64,000 nt of DNA from Ignavibacteriota bacterium (GTDB taxonomy: Bacteria > Bacteroidota > Ignavibacteria > UBA10030 > SZUA-254), in NCBI GenBank assembly GCA_016212665.1, contig JACREZ010000032.1:1-64000 (forward strand), given 5' to 3'. This document shows, piece by piece, positions 9,118-16,066 of the stretch. The translations under genes and the position numbers were made by a program. Position 1 is the first letter of the stretch, and every line of letters starts with the position of its first letter. The notes under the pieces were generated by a model. The model was not told where the DNA came from. It searched no databases and saw only the letters and a program-made list of their open reading frames with translations.

Positions 9118-9609
9118 TTACCTTCCTGCTTTCTGAGCGGCTAACTCAATCCACTTTCCAATGTTGTCATATCCATTATTATCCACCCAATCATAGCACG
9201 GATAGTTAGTACTGAAATATATCGGGTTTCCTTTTTCATCATACCCGATAGCACCAAAGTGATTTGAACCCTTTACAGAGGTTTGTTCATTCCTATCTCG
9301 TAATTGATGAATGTAAATGCCAAGTAATCCATTTCCTTTTTGAAAACTTTGCTGAAGTTCATATTGTACGTAAGGACGATTGCTCGTGTCAGAACCAAGC
9401 AACACAACTGTTACCGAGGTTCCATCAAGTTGCTTATTAATCCAGCGTTTGACAGACTCCTCACCTTCTTTTTCAACCTTTTCAAATTCTGCCGCATCAA
9501 TAAACCCGGCAATTTCTCTATCTTCTTTGGTGATCCAACTATTTCTTACCTGATTGGCTCGCCAGACATCATTTTTATAATGGAAACTAAAAAATACTCT
9601 TCTTGCCAT
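9118..9609 (-). CDS. TIR-like (DUF1863/MTH538, ThsB-type) protein
   Basis: 163 residues, full family length. The start RRVFFSFHYKNDVWRANQVR is a typical opening of this family, followed by VTVVLLGSDTSNRPYVQYEL with predicted catalytic Glu84 and the C-terminal NGYDNIGKWIELAAQKAG. In Thoeris defence, ThsB proteins of this family use NAD to make cyclic or conjugated ADP-ribose signals after phage infection, and a second protein (ThsA) responds. No ThsA-like SIR2, SLOG or macro gene is visible here. The neighbours are a membrane protein 10 bases upstream and a second, altered TIR-like protein downstream, so the module may signal to a membrane effector. Family placement is strong; defence role is inferred. 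Confidence 0.82.
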   Translation of the reverse strand: MARRVFFSFHYKNDVWRANQVRNSWITKEDREIAGFIDAAEFEKVEKEGEESVKRWINKQLDGTSVTVVLLGSDTSNRPYVQYELQQSFQKGNGLLGIYIHQLRDRNEQTSVKGSNHFGAIGYDEKGNPIYFSTNYPCYDWVDNNGYDNIGKWIELAAQKAGR

Positions 9610-9619
9610 GCCTTCTCTT

Positions 9620-10018
9620 TTACAATGAATATTTTATTACAATAATTATTGAAAATATAATAATCCCATGAAACACCAGAATTGTTTGTGAGACTAATGC
9701 CCTTACCATCGAACCTGCATCTTCTTCTACACAAGATGTATTCATGGAAAAATCTATCTTTGCTTCAGTAAGTAATCTTACTCTCTCGTACAACTTTCTA
9801 AACAACCGCTCTTGCCAAAGATAATACCCATCTAACGCCCAAAATATTATCGCCGGGAAATATGCCAGATACATAAAAGATGTATTCGATTCTTTCTGTG
9901 CTAAGGCGAATAACGCTGCAACGAGTGTTATTATCCACCCCTTTAGTAAAAACGAATTACTCGCCATTCGATTAATGACGCCTTGAATCATCTCAAGATG
10001 CGCGCGTTTGTTTTCCAT
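9620..10018 (-). CDS. Small membrane protein beside TIR-like genes
   Basis: About 132 residues from ATG at 10018. I prefer this to the TTG at 10039 because MENKRAHLEMIQGVINRM is a natural start for the family and AAGGA precedes it. Two helices are paired at about 30-48 (GWIITLVAALFALA) and 56-72 (YLAYFPAIIFWALDGYYLW), with a third hydrophobic stretch at the C-terminus (VFHGIIIFSIIIVIKY). I recall similar small membrane proteins next to TIR genes in other bacteria, but cannot confirm this here. The spacing of 10 bases to the TIR-like gene suggests co-translation; a membrane effector or anchor role is possible. Confidence 0.7.
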   Translation of the reverse strand: MENKRAHLEMIQGVINRMASNSFLLKGWIITLVAALFALAQKESNTSFMYLAYFPAIIFWALDGYYLWQERLFRKLYERVRLLTEAKIDFSMNTSCVEEDAGSMVRALVSQTILVFHGIIIFSIIIVIKYSL

Positions 10019-10106
10019 ATTCGGACGTAGTTCCTTCAAATGTCCACGTTAGCGTTGAATCTTTTCGGACGTCATGCACCATTTCACGACTCTGTTCTTC
10101 TGTCAT
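9993..10106 (-). CDS. Possible small ORF within intergenic element, overlapping membrane-protein start
   Basis: An ATG at 10106 opens a frame of 37 codons, starting MTEEQSREMVHDV, that ends inside the start of the membrane-protein gene. Its ATG overlaps the TGA of an even shorter frame that begins near 10154. It spans intergenic element A. In the other three element copies the same frame is interrupted by stops, so coding is doubtful, and it may only reflect conserved nucleotides. It could act as a leader peptide for the TIR module. Confidence 0.22.
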   Translation of the reverse strand: MTEEQSREMVHDVRKDSTLTWTFEGTTSEYGKQTRAS

Positions 10107-10124
10107 GGCGTGACCGTGACAGCC
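10068..10124 (-). repeat. Intergenic element copy A
   Basis: One of four related elements of about 57 bp. On the minus strand it has a first block GGCTGTCACGGTC, 27 variable bases, then the hairpin block AAATGGTGCATGAC. It ends 50 bases upstream of ATG 10018. The hairpin is imperfect here compared with copy C. Found only beside this co-directional run of genes. Confidence 0.6.
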
Positions 10125-10204
10125 GAATCAATAATAGTTGCTATTTCTGGCATGTGTTGTTTTTTCTAATAATTTCAAAACAGCTTATTACCTGACGGTA
10201 ATTA

Positions 10205-10399
10205 TCATTTCAAATTTTCTACTTTATTACTTAATTCAACAATTGAAGCATCTGTTGATATCTTTACTAATAAAATAGCATTGATACAATCTTGTTTTGT
10301 GAGATAGTTTTCACTTGATTCCGCTATCTTCTTATTGTTTGTCGCGACTAAATTCCAACGCCACAAATCAAATTTATCTTTGTGCATATAGAAAATCAT
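10205..10399 (-). CDS. YegP-like (DUF1508) small protein
   Basis: 64 residues following the DUF1508/YegP single-repeat pattern: FYMHKDKFDLWRWNLVATNN, then IAESSENYLTKQDCINAILL, where Trp/Arg in the first strand, the SxxY turn and the Cys-containing helix are typical. These small proteins form a dimeric alpha-beta fold; their job is not well known, though they are common in bacteria and often near stress genes. It stands alone, with about 180 bases before the membrane protein and 85 bases after the preceding gene's end. Start at ATG 10399 with an AAGTAGG-like ribosome site. Confidence 0.65.
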   Translation of the reverse strand: MIFYMHKDKFDLWRWNLVATNNKKIAESSENYLTKQDCINAILLVKISTDASIVELSNKVENLK

Positions 10400-10483
10400 A
10401 TTGTTTATACCTACTTCTTGTTCGTATGAATCATTTCAAGATACTTTCCTTCTGACAGGATCAGATAATGAAAGCCATGCTCA

Positions 10484-11569
10484 TTAGAAATTCCATTCCG
10501 GTGTAGCAAATCGAACATTGAACGAAGTAGTAAGAACGTCTTCTTGTTGTTCTTCCTTCTGCCAATGAAGAGAGCCTTCTACCCAAACGCCGTTAAGGAC
10601 ATTAAGTTCGAATCCTGTTGCAATACCGAACGCTAGTTCATGCTGGTATTTACCGATGAAGTCGCCTTCAAGAAAACCTTTGGCTGAGTTACTACCGTAA
10701 TATCCTCGAAACACTCCGTTCATTTCCCACTCCGTCCATTGTTGTAATTGGTTTCTTTGAATATTTGTGTGAAGATTAATGAGCAACTGCACATCATCTC
10801 CGAAAAGAGGAAAACCACCAGTAACCCAAAGACCATGCTTAGCAAGCGAATAGTTCTTTAATACTGAATCTGTTGAGAATGCGGCGACTGCTATACCAAG
10901 TTCTATAATAGTCTTATTCCAATTATTCATCTTAACAGAATCTCTCATTTCTTCAATTTTCATATCCACTCTCTTAGATGCACATTCATCAATTACAATA
11001 TTATCTGTTTCGGTCATATTAAATTCATCAATTTTCAATTCAAGCGCGCATTGTTTAATTATTTCATTATATACATGCAACTTGTTTACAAGCAACTGTG
11101 TATAGGTATCATTGGTTCGCATATCTGTTTCATCATACAACGTAAATCGTAATCCCAATCCTAGTTCACGTTCTCCGGTAGTTGATTGTTTCGAGGCAAA
11201 AGAAATTCTCGCCCTGTTGACAAATCTATACCAACTGTCATTGATGTATTTATACAGATCTTGTTTTCCGAGCAACATTCCTGGTGCTATTTCCAGCGCA
11301 CCTCCTCCCTCCAATAAATTTTGTACACTTACAGCAATTTCCCTTATACTTCCCGGCTTTAAAATAATATCCTGTTCGAGTCCTAGAATTGTAGACGCTG
11401 GCGCAGAAGGAACGGCATAATCAATTCTCGCCTTTTCCGATGCTTTATCTATTTCAGGTATTTTAATTTCTTGACTGAATGTGCTAGCAGAGACGAATAA
11501 TAACGCAGACGAAATAACAAGAATGAACAATCCTGTTCGATATTTCTTTTCCAAAAAAGACACTTTCAT
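10484..11569 (-). CDS. Exported hypothetical protein, probable outer-membrane beta protein
   Basis: 361 residues. A clear signal peptide (GLFILVISSALLFVSASTFSQ) sits behind a basic N-terminus. The mature part has alternating amphipathic strands, including ARISFASKQ, LGLGLRFTLYDE, and a C-terminal run of GFELNVLNG, VWVEGSLHWQ and TSFNVRFATPEW that ends in a strand with terminal Phe, as in many beta-barrel outer-membrane proteins. A helical section rich in Asp/Glu/Asn (near 160-215) interrupts it. No family is recognised. It begins 3 bases after the end of the gene at 11573-11971, so the two form an operon. It may be the outer-membrane part of the surrounding locus. Confidence 0.65.
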   Translation of the reverse strand: MKVSFLEKKYRTGLFILVISSALLFVSASTFSQEIKIPEIDKASEKARIDYAVPSAPASTILGLEQDIILKPGSIREIAVSVQNLLEGGGALEIAPGMLLGKQDLYKYINDSWYRFVNRARISFASKQSTTGERELGLGLRFTLYDETDMRTNDTYTQLLVNKLHVYNEIIKQCALELKIDEFNMTETDNIVIDECASKRVDMKIEEMRDSVKMNNWNKTIIELGIAVAAFSTDSVLKNYSLAKHGLWVTGGFPLFGDDVQLLINLHTNIQRNQLQQWTEWEMNGVFRGYYGSNSAKGFLEGDFIGKYQHELAFGIATGFELNVLNGVWVEGSLHWQKEEQQEDVLTTSFNVRFATPEWNF

Positions 11570-11572
11570 AAA

Positions 11573-11971
11573 TTAATTTCCCTCCTTAATGAACTCAACA
11601 GCAAATAGTTCTCTTGCATAAGAACCGGAAATACTTTTCTCAGTTGTACTCAGCGTTAACTCATTATTCCCCTGCTTTAGTAATAATGTAATTTCGTACA
11701 TCCCTCCTTTACCATCTTGGTCACATATAGATATATAAATAAAAAGTCGTCTGCCAATATTCACATTTGAAGGTAAAGGAAGAGAAAACTTATCAAGTTC
11801 AGCCGTCGCGTTATCTCCTTTCACAGGAAATCCCTGAACAGTATTATTCGTTCCTTGCAAACGAAGGTCTGCATCATAAACGCAGAGCAAATGGGTATTG
11901 AATTGTAGCTCAAATGTAACAACTTCATCGGCCGATGAAATAGCAAATTTATTTTTTATTGGTATCGACAT
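11573..11971 (-). CDS. Hypothetical beta-rich protein
   Basis: 132 residues with no signal peptide and no recognised family. The pattern of alternating hydrophobic residues (VTFELQFNTHLLCVYD, RRLFIYISICDQ, MYEITLLLKQGNNELTL) indicates an all-beta, single-domain fold. An internal AISSADE opening suggests a cytoplasmic protein. It lies between the SH3-like gene and the probable outer-membrane protein and is 3 bases from the latter, so co-expression is likely. The role is unknown. Confidence 0.55.
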   Translation of the reverse strand: MSIPIKNKFAISSADEVVTFELQFNTHLLCVYDADLRLQGTNNTVQGFPVKGDNATAELDKFSLPLPSNVNIGRRLFIYISICDQDGKGGMYEITLLLKQGNNELTLSTTEKSISGSYARELFAVEFIKEGN

Positions 11972-12038
11972 AGAACAGTCCTTTAATTTTTTGATTGATA
12001 TTGAATTATATGATAATATTTTTTTTAAGTTTTCTTCT

Positions 12039-12353
12039 TCACATTGTTGCGCCGCTCCAAAAGCAATTTCCTTCCTGGTCTTTGTTCCAAACAGAATTGC
12101 CGTTTACACTCTCACCACTATCAATTATCTCAGTATATTGAAGCGTCGTACCCGGAGGTACTGTTCGAACTATTGGCGCACGAGTGGAGGGAACATTTTT
12201 TCTGATATTCACTCTTATCGTTGTTACAACAGAACCCGACTCTCTACGACTGTTGTATTCTGAAGAGCCAGTTCCCGTACATTCATTGTATTCCTGAACA
12301 ACATCACGTAGAAATTGGTCGTATGTTCTTCTGCTATGTGCTAGACCGCTCAC
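12039..12353 (-). CDS. SH3-like domain protein
   Basis: 104 residues. The C-terminal 60 residues match the bacterial SH3 pattern: VNIRKNVPSTRAPIVRTVPPGTTL, then NGNSVWNKDQEGNCFWSGA, equivalent to the usual VNVRxGPSTxxxVVxxLxxGT...W.KV..G..GWV. Such domains bind peptidoglycan or peptide ligands. There is no signal peptide, and the N-terminal 45 residues (EYNECTGTGSSEYNS) are polar. The short motif VPPGTT also occurs in the Thr-rich linker of the protein at 12801-13646, possibly a shared building block. It starts 16 bases after the membrane-protein gene ends, in the same run. Confidence 0.6.
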   Translation of the reverse strand: MSGLAHSRRTYDQFLRDVVQEYNECTGTGSSEYNSRRESGSVVTTIRVNIRKNVPSTRAPIVRTVPPGTTLQYTEIIDSGESVNGNSVWNKDQEGNCFWSGATM

Positions 12354-12368
12354 CGGGTCTGTCTTCCT

Positions 12369-12746
12369 TTATAAACCCAAATCATTTATTGACATGGTGA
12401 TTCCAAAAACAGGGATATAAATATTATAGATAGTCTGAAAACGAATCTGGTCCCAGATACGCAACAAATCCCTTGCATGATATAGTGAGTGTTTAGCTGT
12501 TTCTGCAATTTCCTTCCCCTGATGATAATGGAGATCATCCAATATCGCCGGGTCAGATTTCATACCATCAGGTAATTCTAACAACGAAACAGCAGAGTTA
12601 TAAGAATAGACCTGATAATCTATCCAACTGTTTGACCGAGCATTCCAAAATGTTATGAAAATAACTATGGCAGCAAACTGAAGCATAAAGAATACTGTCG
12701 CAGATTCCTTAATTTCTGTTAGACAGAGATTGTTATTCTCATGCAT
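12369..12746 (-). CDS. Hypothetical small protein with N-terminal membrane helix
   Basis: 125 residues, no family recognised. A hydrophobic helix lies at about 17-36 (ATVFFMLQFAAIVIFITFW); the rest is helical and polar, with a His/Asp-rich middle (AILDDLHYHQGKEIAETAKH) and an aromatic C-terminus (QTIYNIYIPVFGITM). It probably sits in the inner membrane with a larger domain on one side. It lies between the Thr-linker protein and the SH3-like protein, 15 and 54 bases from them, so a shared transcript is likely. Confidence 0.5.
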   Translation of the reverse strand: MHENNNLCLTEIKESATVFFMLQFAAIVIFITFWNARSNSWIDYQVYSYNSAVSLLELPDGMKSDPAILDDLHYHQGKEIAETAKHSLYHARDLLRIWDQIRFQTIYNIYIPVFGITMSINDLGL

Positions 12747-12800
12747 AAAAGAACACCTTGGGTAGTTTTGATAAACAAACAGTACATACTCGGAACATTC

Positions 12801-13646
12801 TTACGCCGGAACAATCTTCTCTCTTGTTTCTCCGTTGGGCATTTCCACTTTCGACCAAGTCTGATCTGCTTCCCGCAACGTAAGTTTTATTGATGTTATT
12901 TTCTCCGTCGCTATTGTTTGCAGTTCGCTTGCGGTCACTAATACGTCGAGTCGATCAGGTGAAACAGGCATTGCTTTGAGTACGGTTTCAACAATTTCCT
13001 GAATCTGCACAGCAACTTTGTCTTCAAAACCACCGGAGTTAATTAATTCATTTTCTGCCCACGTAGTACCGGGAGGAACAGTCGTTGTAGCAGTAGTCGT
13101 GGTTGTTGCTTTCTTCGTTGGTGTTGGTGTTTTAATCGGAAGGTCATCATCCACAGCTGTTTTTGCCGGACCGATTATGATTCCGAGAGGAAGCATGCTG
13201 ATGAAGAAGTTTCGTATTTTGCCAGCCGCAGAGTAGGAAAACTGCTTAATGTCGAACACAACACTAACTGGTAATAAATCGGATAGACTTTGCACTAAAT
13301 GGCTCTGATTATTTCTCCACGCTTTTGCTGCATCCGGATATTTTTTTGCCAATGCCGAAAGCGCGGTGTTGCTTTCTACAAGTGTTGTTATATACTTATC
13401 CAGTCGCGACACAACTTCTGCCTTAGATGTTTCATCGAGAACTTTTCCCGATACAGGTGTAGAGGTAAAAGCGACTTTCAAGTCAACTACTACTTCTTCA
13501 AGTGAGAACTTTGGAATAGGAAAATCTACTAGTAATGAATGACGTTTATACATTTCCGCAATTTCAAGAACTGCAAGGTCTGCTTGACTGCACCCTTTCA
13601 CCATCTGGCTAAGGAGAGCGCTTGTAACATTATTTAACGTTGCCAT
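12801..13646 (-). CDS. DUF2589-like protein with Thr-rich linker
   Basis: 281 residues. The N-terminal part contains LLVDFPIPKFSLEEVVVDLKVAFTS, which repeats the pattern of the DUF2589 proteins next door (LIQIPFLKIEEARFEFKTKI); I take it as a divergent member. A hydrophobic stretch near 148-160 (FFISMLPLGIIIG) is followed by a Lys/Thr/Pro linker of about 20 residues, and a C-terminal domain with VQIQEIVETVLKAMPVSPDRLDVLVTAS. It ends 6 bases after, and lies directly downstream of, a DUF2589 gene, so they are probably one operon. A DUF2589-related fold is inferred from one motif only. The function is unknown. Confidence 0.55.
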   Translation of the reverse strand: MATLNNVTSALLSQMVKGCSQADLAVLEIAEMYKRHSLLVDFPIPKFSLEEVVVDLKVAFTSTPVSGKVLDETSKAEVVSRLDKYITTLVESNTALSALAKKYPDAAKAWRNNQSHLVQSLSDLLPVSVVFDIKQFSYSAAGKIRNFFISMLPLGIIIGPAKTAVDDDLPIKTPTPTKKATTTTTATTTVPPGTTWAENELINSGGFEDKVAVQIQEIVETVLKAMPVSPDRLDVLVTASELQTIATEKITSIKLTLREADQTWSKVEMPNGETREKIVPA

Positions 13647-13652
13647 TGTATT

Positions 13653-14195
13653 TTATTTAGTTATTTGTGTTTCACGTGTACGAAGATTTCCGATGAGATT
13701 ACTATCAACTTCCTCAGCAACTACTTTCATTGTTACCTCAACTGTATTTTTTTCTTTTGATGGCATACCGGAATATTTAGTTTGCTTTTGAGTTGCATAT
13801 TTTACTTCAAGGTGAGTGCTGTTAATATTGCTACCGTAGTTTATCGAATGAATTTTTGTCTTGAATTCAAATCTTGCTTCCTCGATTTTCAGAAATGGAA
13901 TCTGTATTAAAGAAAGTAGCGGAAGCTTTATTGACTCCTCTTTTAATTCAAAACCACTCTTATCGGGTTTGGGAGCACTTTTTTTATATTGAACGATGTA
14001 CTCGGCTACCCTCACTGAATTAGGATTCAAAGTACCATCTTCATTTCTCTCGTGTGTCAATCCTACTTGTGTTATTACATTGACTGTCGCTAAAGCCGAC
14101 TGCACCTGAGCATTCATCAATGCAATAAGCGGAGCCCCAATCATGCTCTCAAACTCCCTTGTAGTTGATAATTGTGATTGATTTGTATCTGGCAT
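13653..14195 (-). CDS. DUF2589 family protein
   Basis: 180 residues. The core PLLSLIQIPFLKIEEARFEF, then KTKI, is the hallmark of DUF2589, whose function is unknown. The N-terminal helix IGAPLIALMNAQVQSALATV has an equivalent in the second copy at 15003-15689 (IGGPLQAAVQAQHAASMSQV). The C-terminal beta region ends in TMKVVAEEVDSNLIGNL, similar to the VHVKAINDEIPAGLDRIL of the second copy. There is no signal peptide, so it is likely cytoplasmic or exported by a route with no cleaved signal. It is 6 bases from the next gene, so it is in an operon. It is shorter than the other copy. Confidence 0.75.
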   Translation of the reverse strand: MPDTNQSQLSTTREFESMIGAPLIALMNAQVQSALATVNVITQVGLTHERNEDGTLNPNSVRVAEYIVQYKKSAPKPDKSGFELKEESIKLPLLSLIQIPFLKIEEARFEFKTKIHSINYGSNINSTHLEVKYATQKQTKYSGMPSKEKNTVEVTMKVVAEEVDSNLIGNLRTRETQITK

Positions 14196-14257
14196 AATTC
14201 TTTATCTGAAAACTTGACTGATAATCAATCTGGTATTCCCAGATAAAACGCTTAATA

Positions 14258-14836
14258 TCATCTCACCCCGTGTACTTCATTATTCACAAAATCTTCTACG
14301 TTTACTTCTTCTGCAATGAGTATCCGGATATCATCCATAATAAGAACTGTTCTCAATCTCACCGCTCCTGCCTTCAACTGCTCATTCGTGTTGATAAACT
14401 GCCATAGTTCATTAATAAACTGGTCGAAGGGCAAGTCACTGTTGTATTGTATCGTGTGTGTCTGGCTGACAATAAGAAGTAATTGCCGGACTAATTCCCT
14501 GCACTCTTCAAGTTTACCATCGTACCGATGTAATACATTCAGTACTGTATGTTGGAGTTCATAAAGACTTTGTGAAGCAATAGAGAGTTGTGATTTTTTT
14601 ACTGAAATGCTTCTCATGTCTGAATATTTTGGCGTAAGTATTTTACTCCGCACCCCGGCTAATTCCGAAACCTCACTAATATTGTACGTAGAGAATATCT
14701 CTTCAGTCTGTTTTATCCAGAAGAATACTTTTTCAATGAATGAAATATCTTTTTTCTCCAGACAGTTTACAATTTGTGGGAACTCCAACAATTTATTTTT
14801 CAAAGAATTAACAAGATTGATGGTTGAGAGTCTCAT
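14258..14836 (-). CDS. Hypothetical all-helical protein
   Basis: 192 residues without signal, membrane helix or known family. It is strongly helical, with heptad-like runs such as SLYELQHTVLNVLHRYDGKLEECRELV split by polar turns, and a leucine-rich C-terminus (RLRTVLIMDDIRILIAEEV). The DDIRILIAEE end suggests a compact helical bundle. It sits between the two DUF2589 genes on the same strand, 62 bases from one and 166 from the other; the latter gap holds a 104-bp inverted-repeat element. Its place between DUF2589 genes suggests a joint role, otherwise unknown. Confidence 0.55.
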   Translation of the reverse strand: MRLSTINLVNSLKNKLLEFPQIVNCLEKKDISFIEKVFFWIKQTEEIFSTYNISEVSELAGVRSKILTPKYSDMRSISVKKSQLSIASQSLYELQHTVLNVLHRYDGKLEECRELVRQLLLIVSQTHTIQYNSDLPFDQFINELWQFINTNEQLKAGAVRLRTVLIMDDIRILIAEEVNVEDFVNNEVHGVR

Positions 14837-14879
14837 TTCTGCTTACTTTTGCAATAGAAATATCTTGAAGTATGACTAT

Positions 14880-14983
14880 GGTTGTCTCTACGCCCCGGAT
14901 GCATCATGTTGGTAGTTTTGTTCACTTGATTTCGTTGTCTTGACGAAACGCAGGCTCACATACTCCAATAAGTAGAGACAACC
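14880..14983. repeat. 104-bp inverted-repeat element
   Basis: Ends are perfect 12-bp inverted repeats, GGTTGTCTCTAC and GTAGAGACAACC. A smaller nested pair (TTTCGT / ACGAAA) lies inside at about 14930-14948. It sits between the second DUF2589 gene and the helical 192-residue gene. It could be a small MITE-like insertion or a structured RNA leader. Confidence 0.5.
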
Positions 14984-15002
14984 AATTTGTCCTGAAATTA
15001 TT

Positions 15003-15689
15003 TTATGCATTGATACTTGCAATACTGTCTTCTAGCATGGTAAGAATTCTGTCAAGTCCTGCCGGTATTTCATCATTGATAGCCTTAACATGAACACCAA
15101 GATTATATGTTTTTTCTACTGTGGTACCGCTCGTTGAAGTTTTTTTATAGGAGGCAGTGGCTTTGAAATTTACAAACATATACTTAATCCCCAGTGTTGC
15201 ACTTCCTGCAAATTCACTTGAAACATTTGCAGTTTCTGTGGAAGTTAATTTTGCATTAAAGTCAATTGTCATCTCTTCAATTCTCAACGCGGGAATGGTA
15301 AGCATTGTTAAAAATGGTACTTTAATAGTAACATTATTAACTAAGAATTGTGTTGTTACATCAATACCTGCAGCAAGTATTGCAGCTGTTTTTTTCGCAT
15401 CAGTATCTGTAGCGGGATCGTGAGTAATTCTTCCCTCTCCCACGAGTTGATCGTATGTCTTATTATGGTCCGGATTGGCAACAGATTTTGCAAAGGCAAA
15501 ATCTACATACCTTAATTTCTGACCTTTCGGAGTTGTTGTAGACGCCGGATCCTCTTCAAAACCAACTGCCTGTATAAAACTGACCTGGGACATCGAAGCA
15601 GCATGTTGAGCTTGCACAGCCGCTTGCAATGGTCCCCCGATATAGACACTAAAGTCTAAACTGTTTAATTCTTGAACTAAATTTGGCAT
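15003..15689 (-). CDS. DUF2589 family protein, second copy
   Basis: 228 residues. Key match: VPFLTMLTIPALRIEEMTID, then FNAKLTST, the DUF2589 core. The N-terminal helix IGGPLQAAVQAQHAASMSQV is shared in form with the copy at 13653-14195. The stretch SEFAGSATLGIKYMFVNFKATASYKKTSTSG is beta and Ser/Thr-rich, and the C-terminus is a helix (DRILTMLEDSIASI). It carries a longer middle segment than the first copy. The ATG start at 15689 has a weak GGTGATA-type ribosome site. An intergenic element copy lies 241 bases upstream. Function is unknown; having two or three copies with similar layout suggests they assemble together. Confidence 0.78.
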   Translation of the reverse strand: MPNLVQELNSLDFSVYIGGPLQAAVQAQHAASMSQVSFIQAVGFEEDPASTTTPKGQKLRYVDFAFAKSVANPDHNKTYDQLVGEGRITHDPATDTDAKKTAAILAAGIDVTTQFLVNNVTIKVPFLTMLTIPALRIEEMTIDFNAKLTSTETANVSSEFAGSATLGIKYMFVNFKATASYKKTSTSGTTVEKTYNLGVHVKAINDEIPAGLDRILTMLEDSIASINA

Positions 15690-15929
15690 AGTATCACCTT
15701 TATTGTTATTTACCGGTGCTTAGTTATTAGGCAACAACCTCACCGGTGTACAGGTTGTTTGCCAGAGTATATTTCTTATTCCTTATCATTCAATATTGTT
15801 AACGTGATATTCACTCTTCAAAAACTTGCAAGTACAAACATTCACTACACTCGAATCAACATTATCACTTATCTTGAAGACGCGTAACATTTCTACTTCT
15901 TTAGCATCGTTTGACAAAATTTTACTTGC

Positions 15930-15986
15930 AAATCATAAACCATTTAATGACGTTCTTCTTTTATCCTAGTGTGGACCATGACAGCC
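15930..15986 (-). repeat. Intergenic element copy B
   Basis: Second copy: block GGCTGTCATGGTC, 28 bases, then AAATGGTTTATGAT. It precedes the DUF2589 gene at 15003-15689 by 241 bases. Apart from the hairpin region, the 28-base middle resembles copies C and D (CACAC.AGGATA, AAGAAGAACGTCAT). Confidence 0.6.
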
Positions 15987-16006
15987 TGAATTTGCCCCCG
16001 TGCAGA

Positions 16007-16042
16007 CAGACTGTGTGAAAGGTTTCTTTCTCACACAGTCTG
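16007..16042 (-). terminator. Hairpin after Trp-rich exported gene
   Basis: Perfect 12-bp arms CAGACTGTGTGA and TCACACAGTCTG with a 12-base loop, 25 bases downstream of the stop at 16067. No T-run follows on the minus strand, so it may slow or process the transcript rather than end it. Confidence 0.45.
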
Positions 16043-16066
16043 AATAGCAAGGGATTTGATGCAACC

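Larger units (their letters stand above)
15690..16066. other. Intergenic stretch upstream of DUF2589 copy B
   Basis: A 377-base gap without a sure gene. It contains element B, the hairpin 16007-16042 and a smaller hairpin near 15730-15763 (GGCAACAACCT / AGGTTGTTTGCC). A frame of about 45 codons ends near 15785 on the minus strand, beginning after a stop beside element B; it has no good start or ribosome site and I do not call it. Confidence 0.5.

Noticed and set aside
8740-10018. Canonical Thoeris (ThsA plus ThsB)
   Set aside because: No SIR2, SLOG or macro protein is visible beside the TIR-like genes; only a small membrane protein is present.
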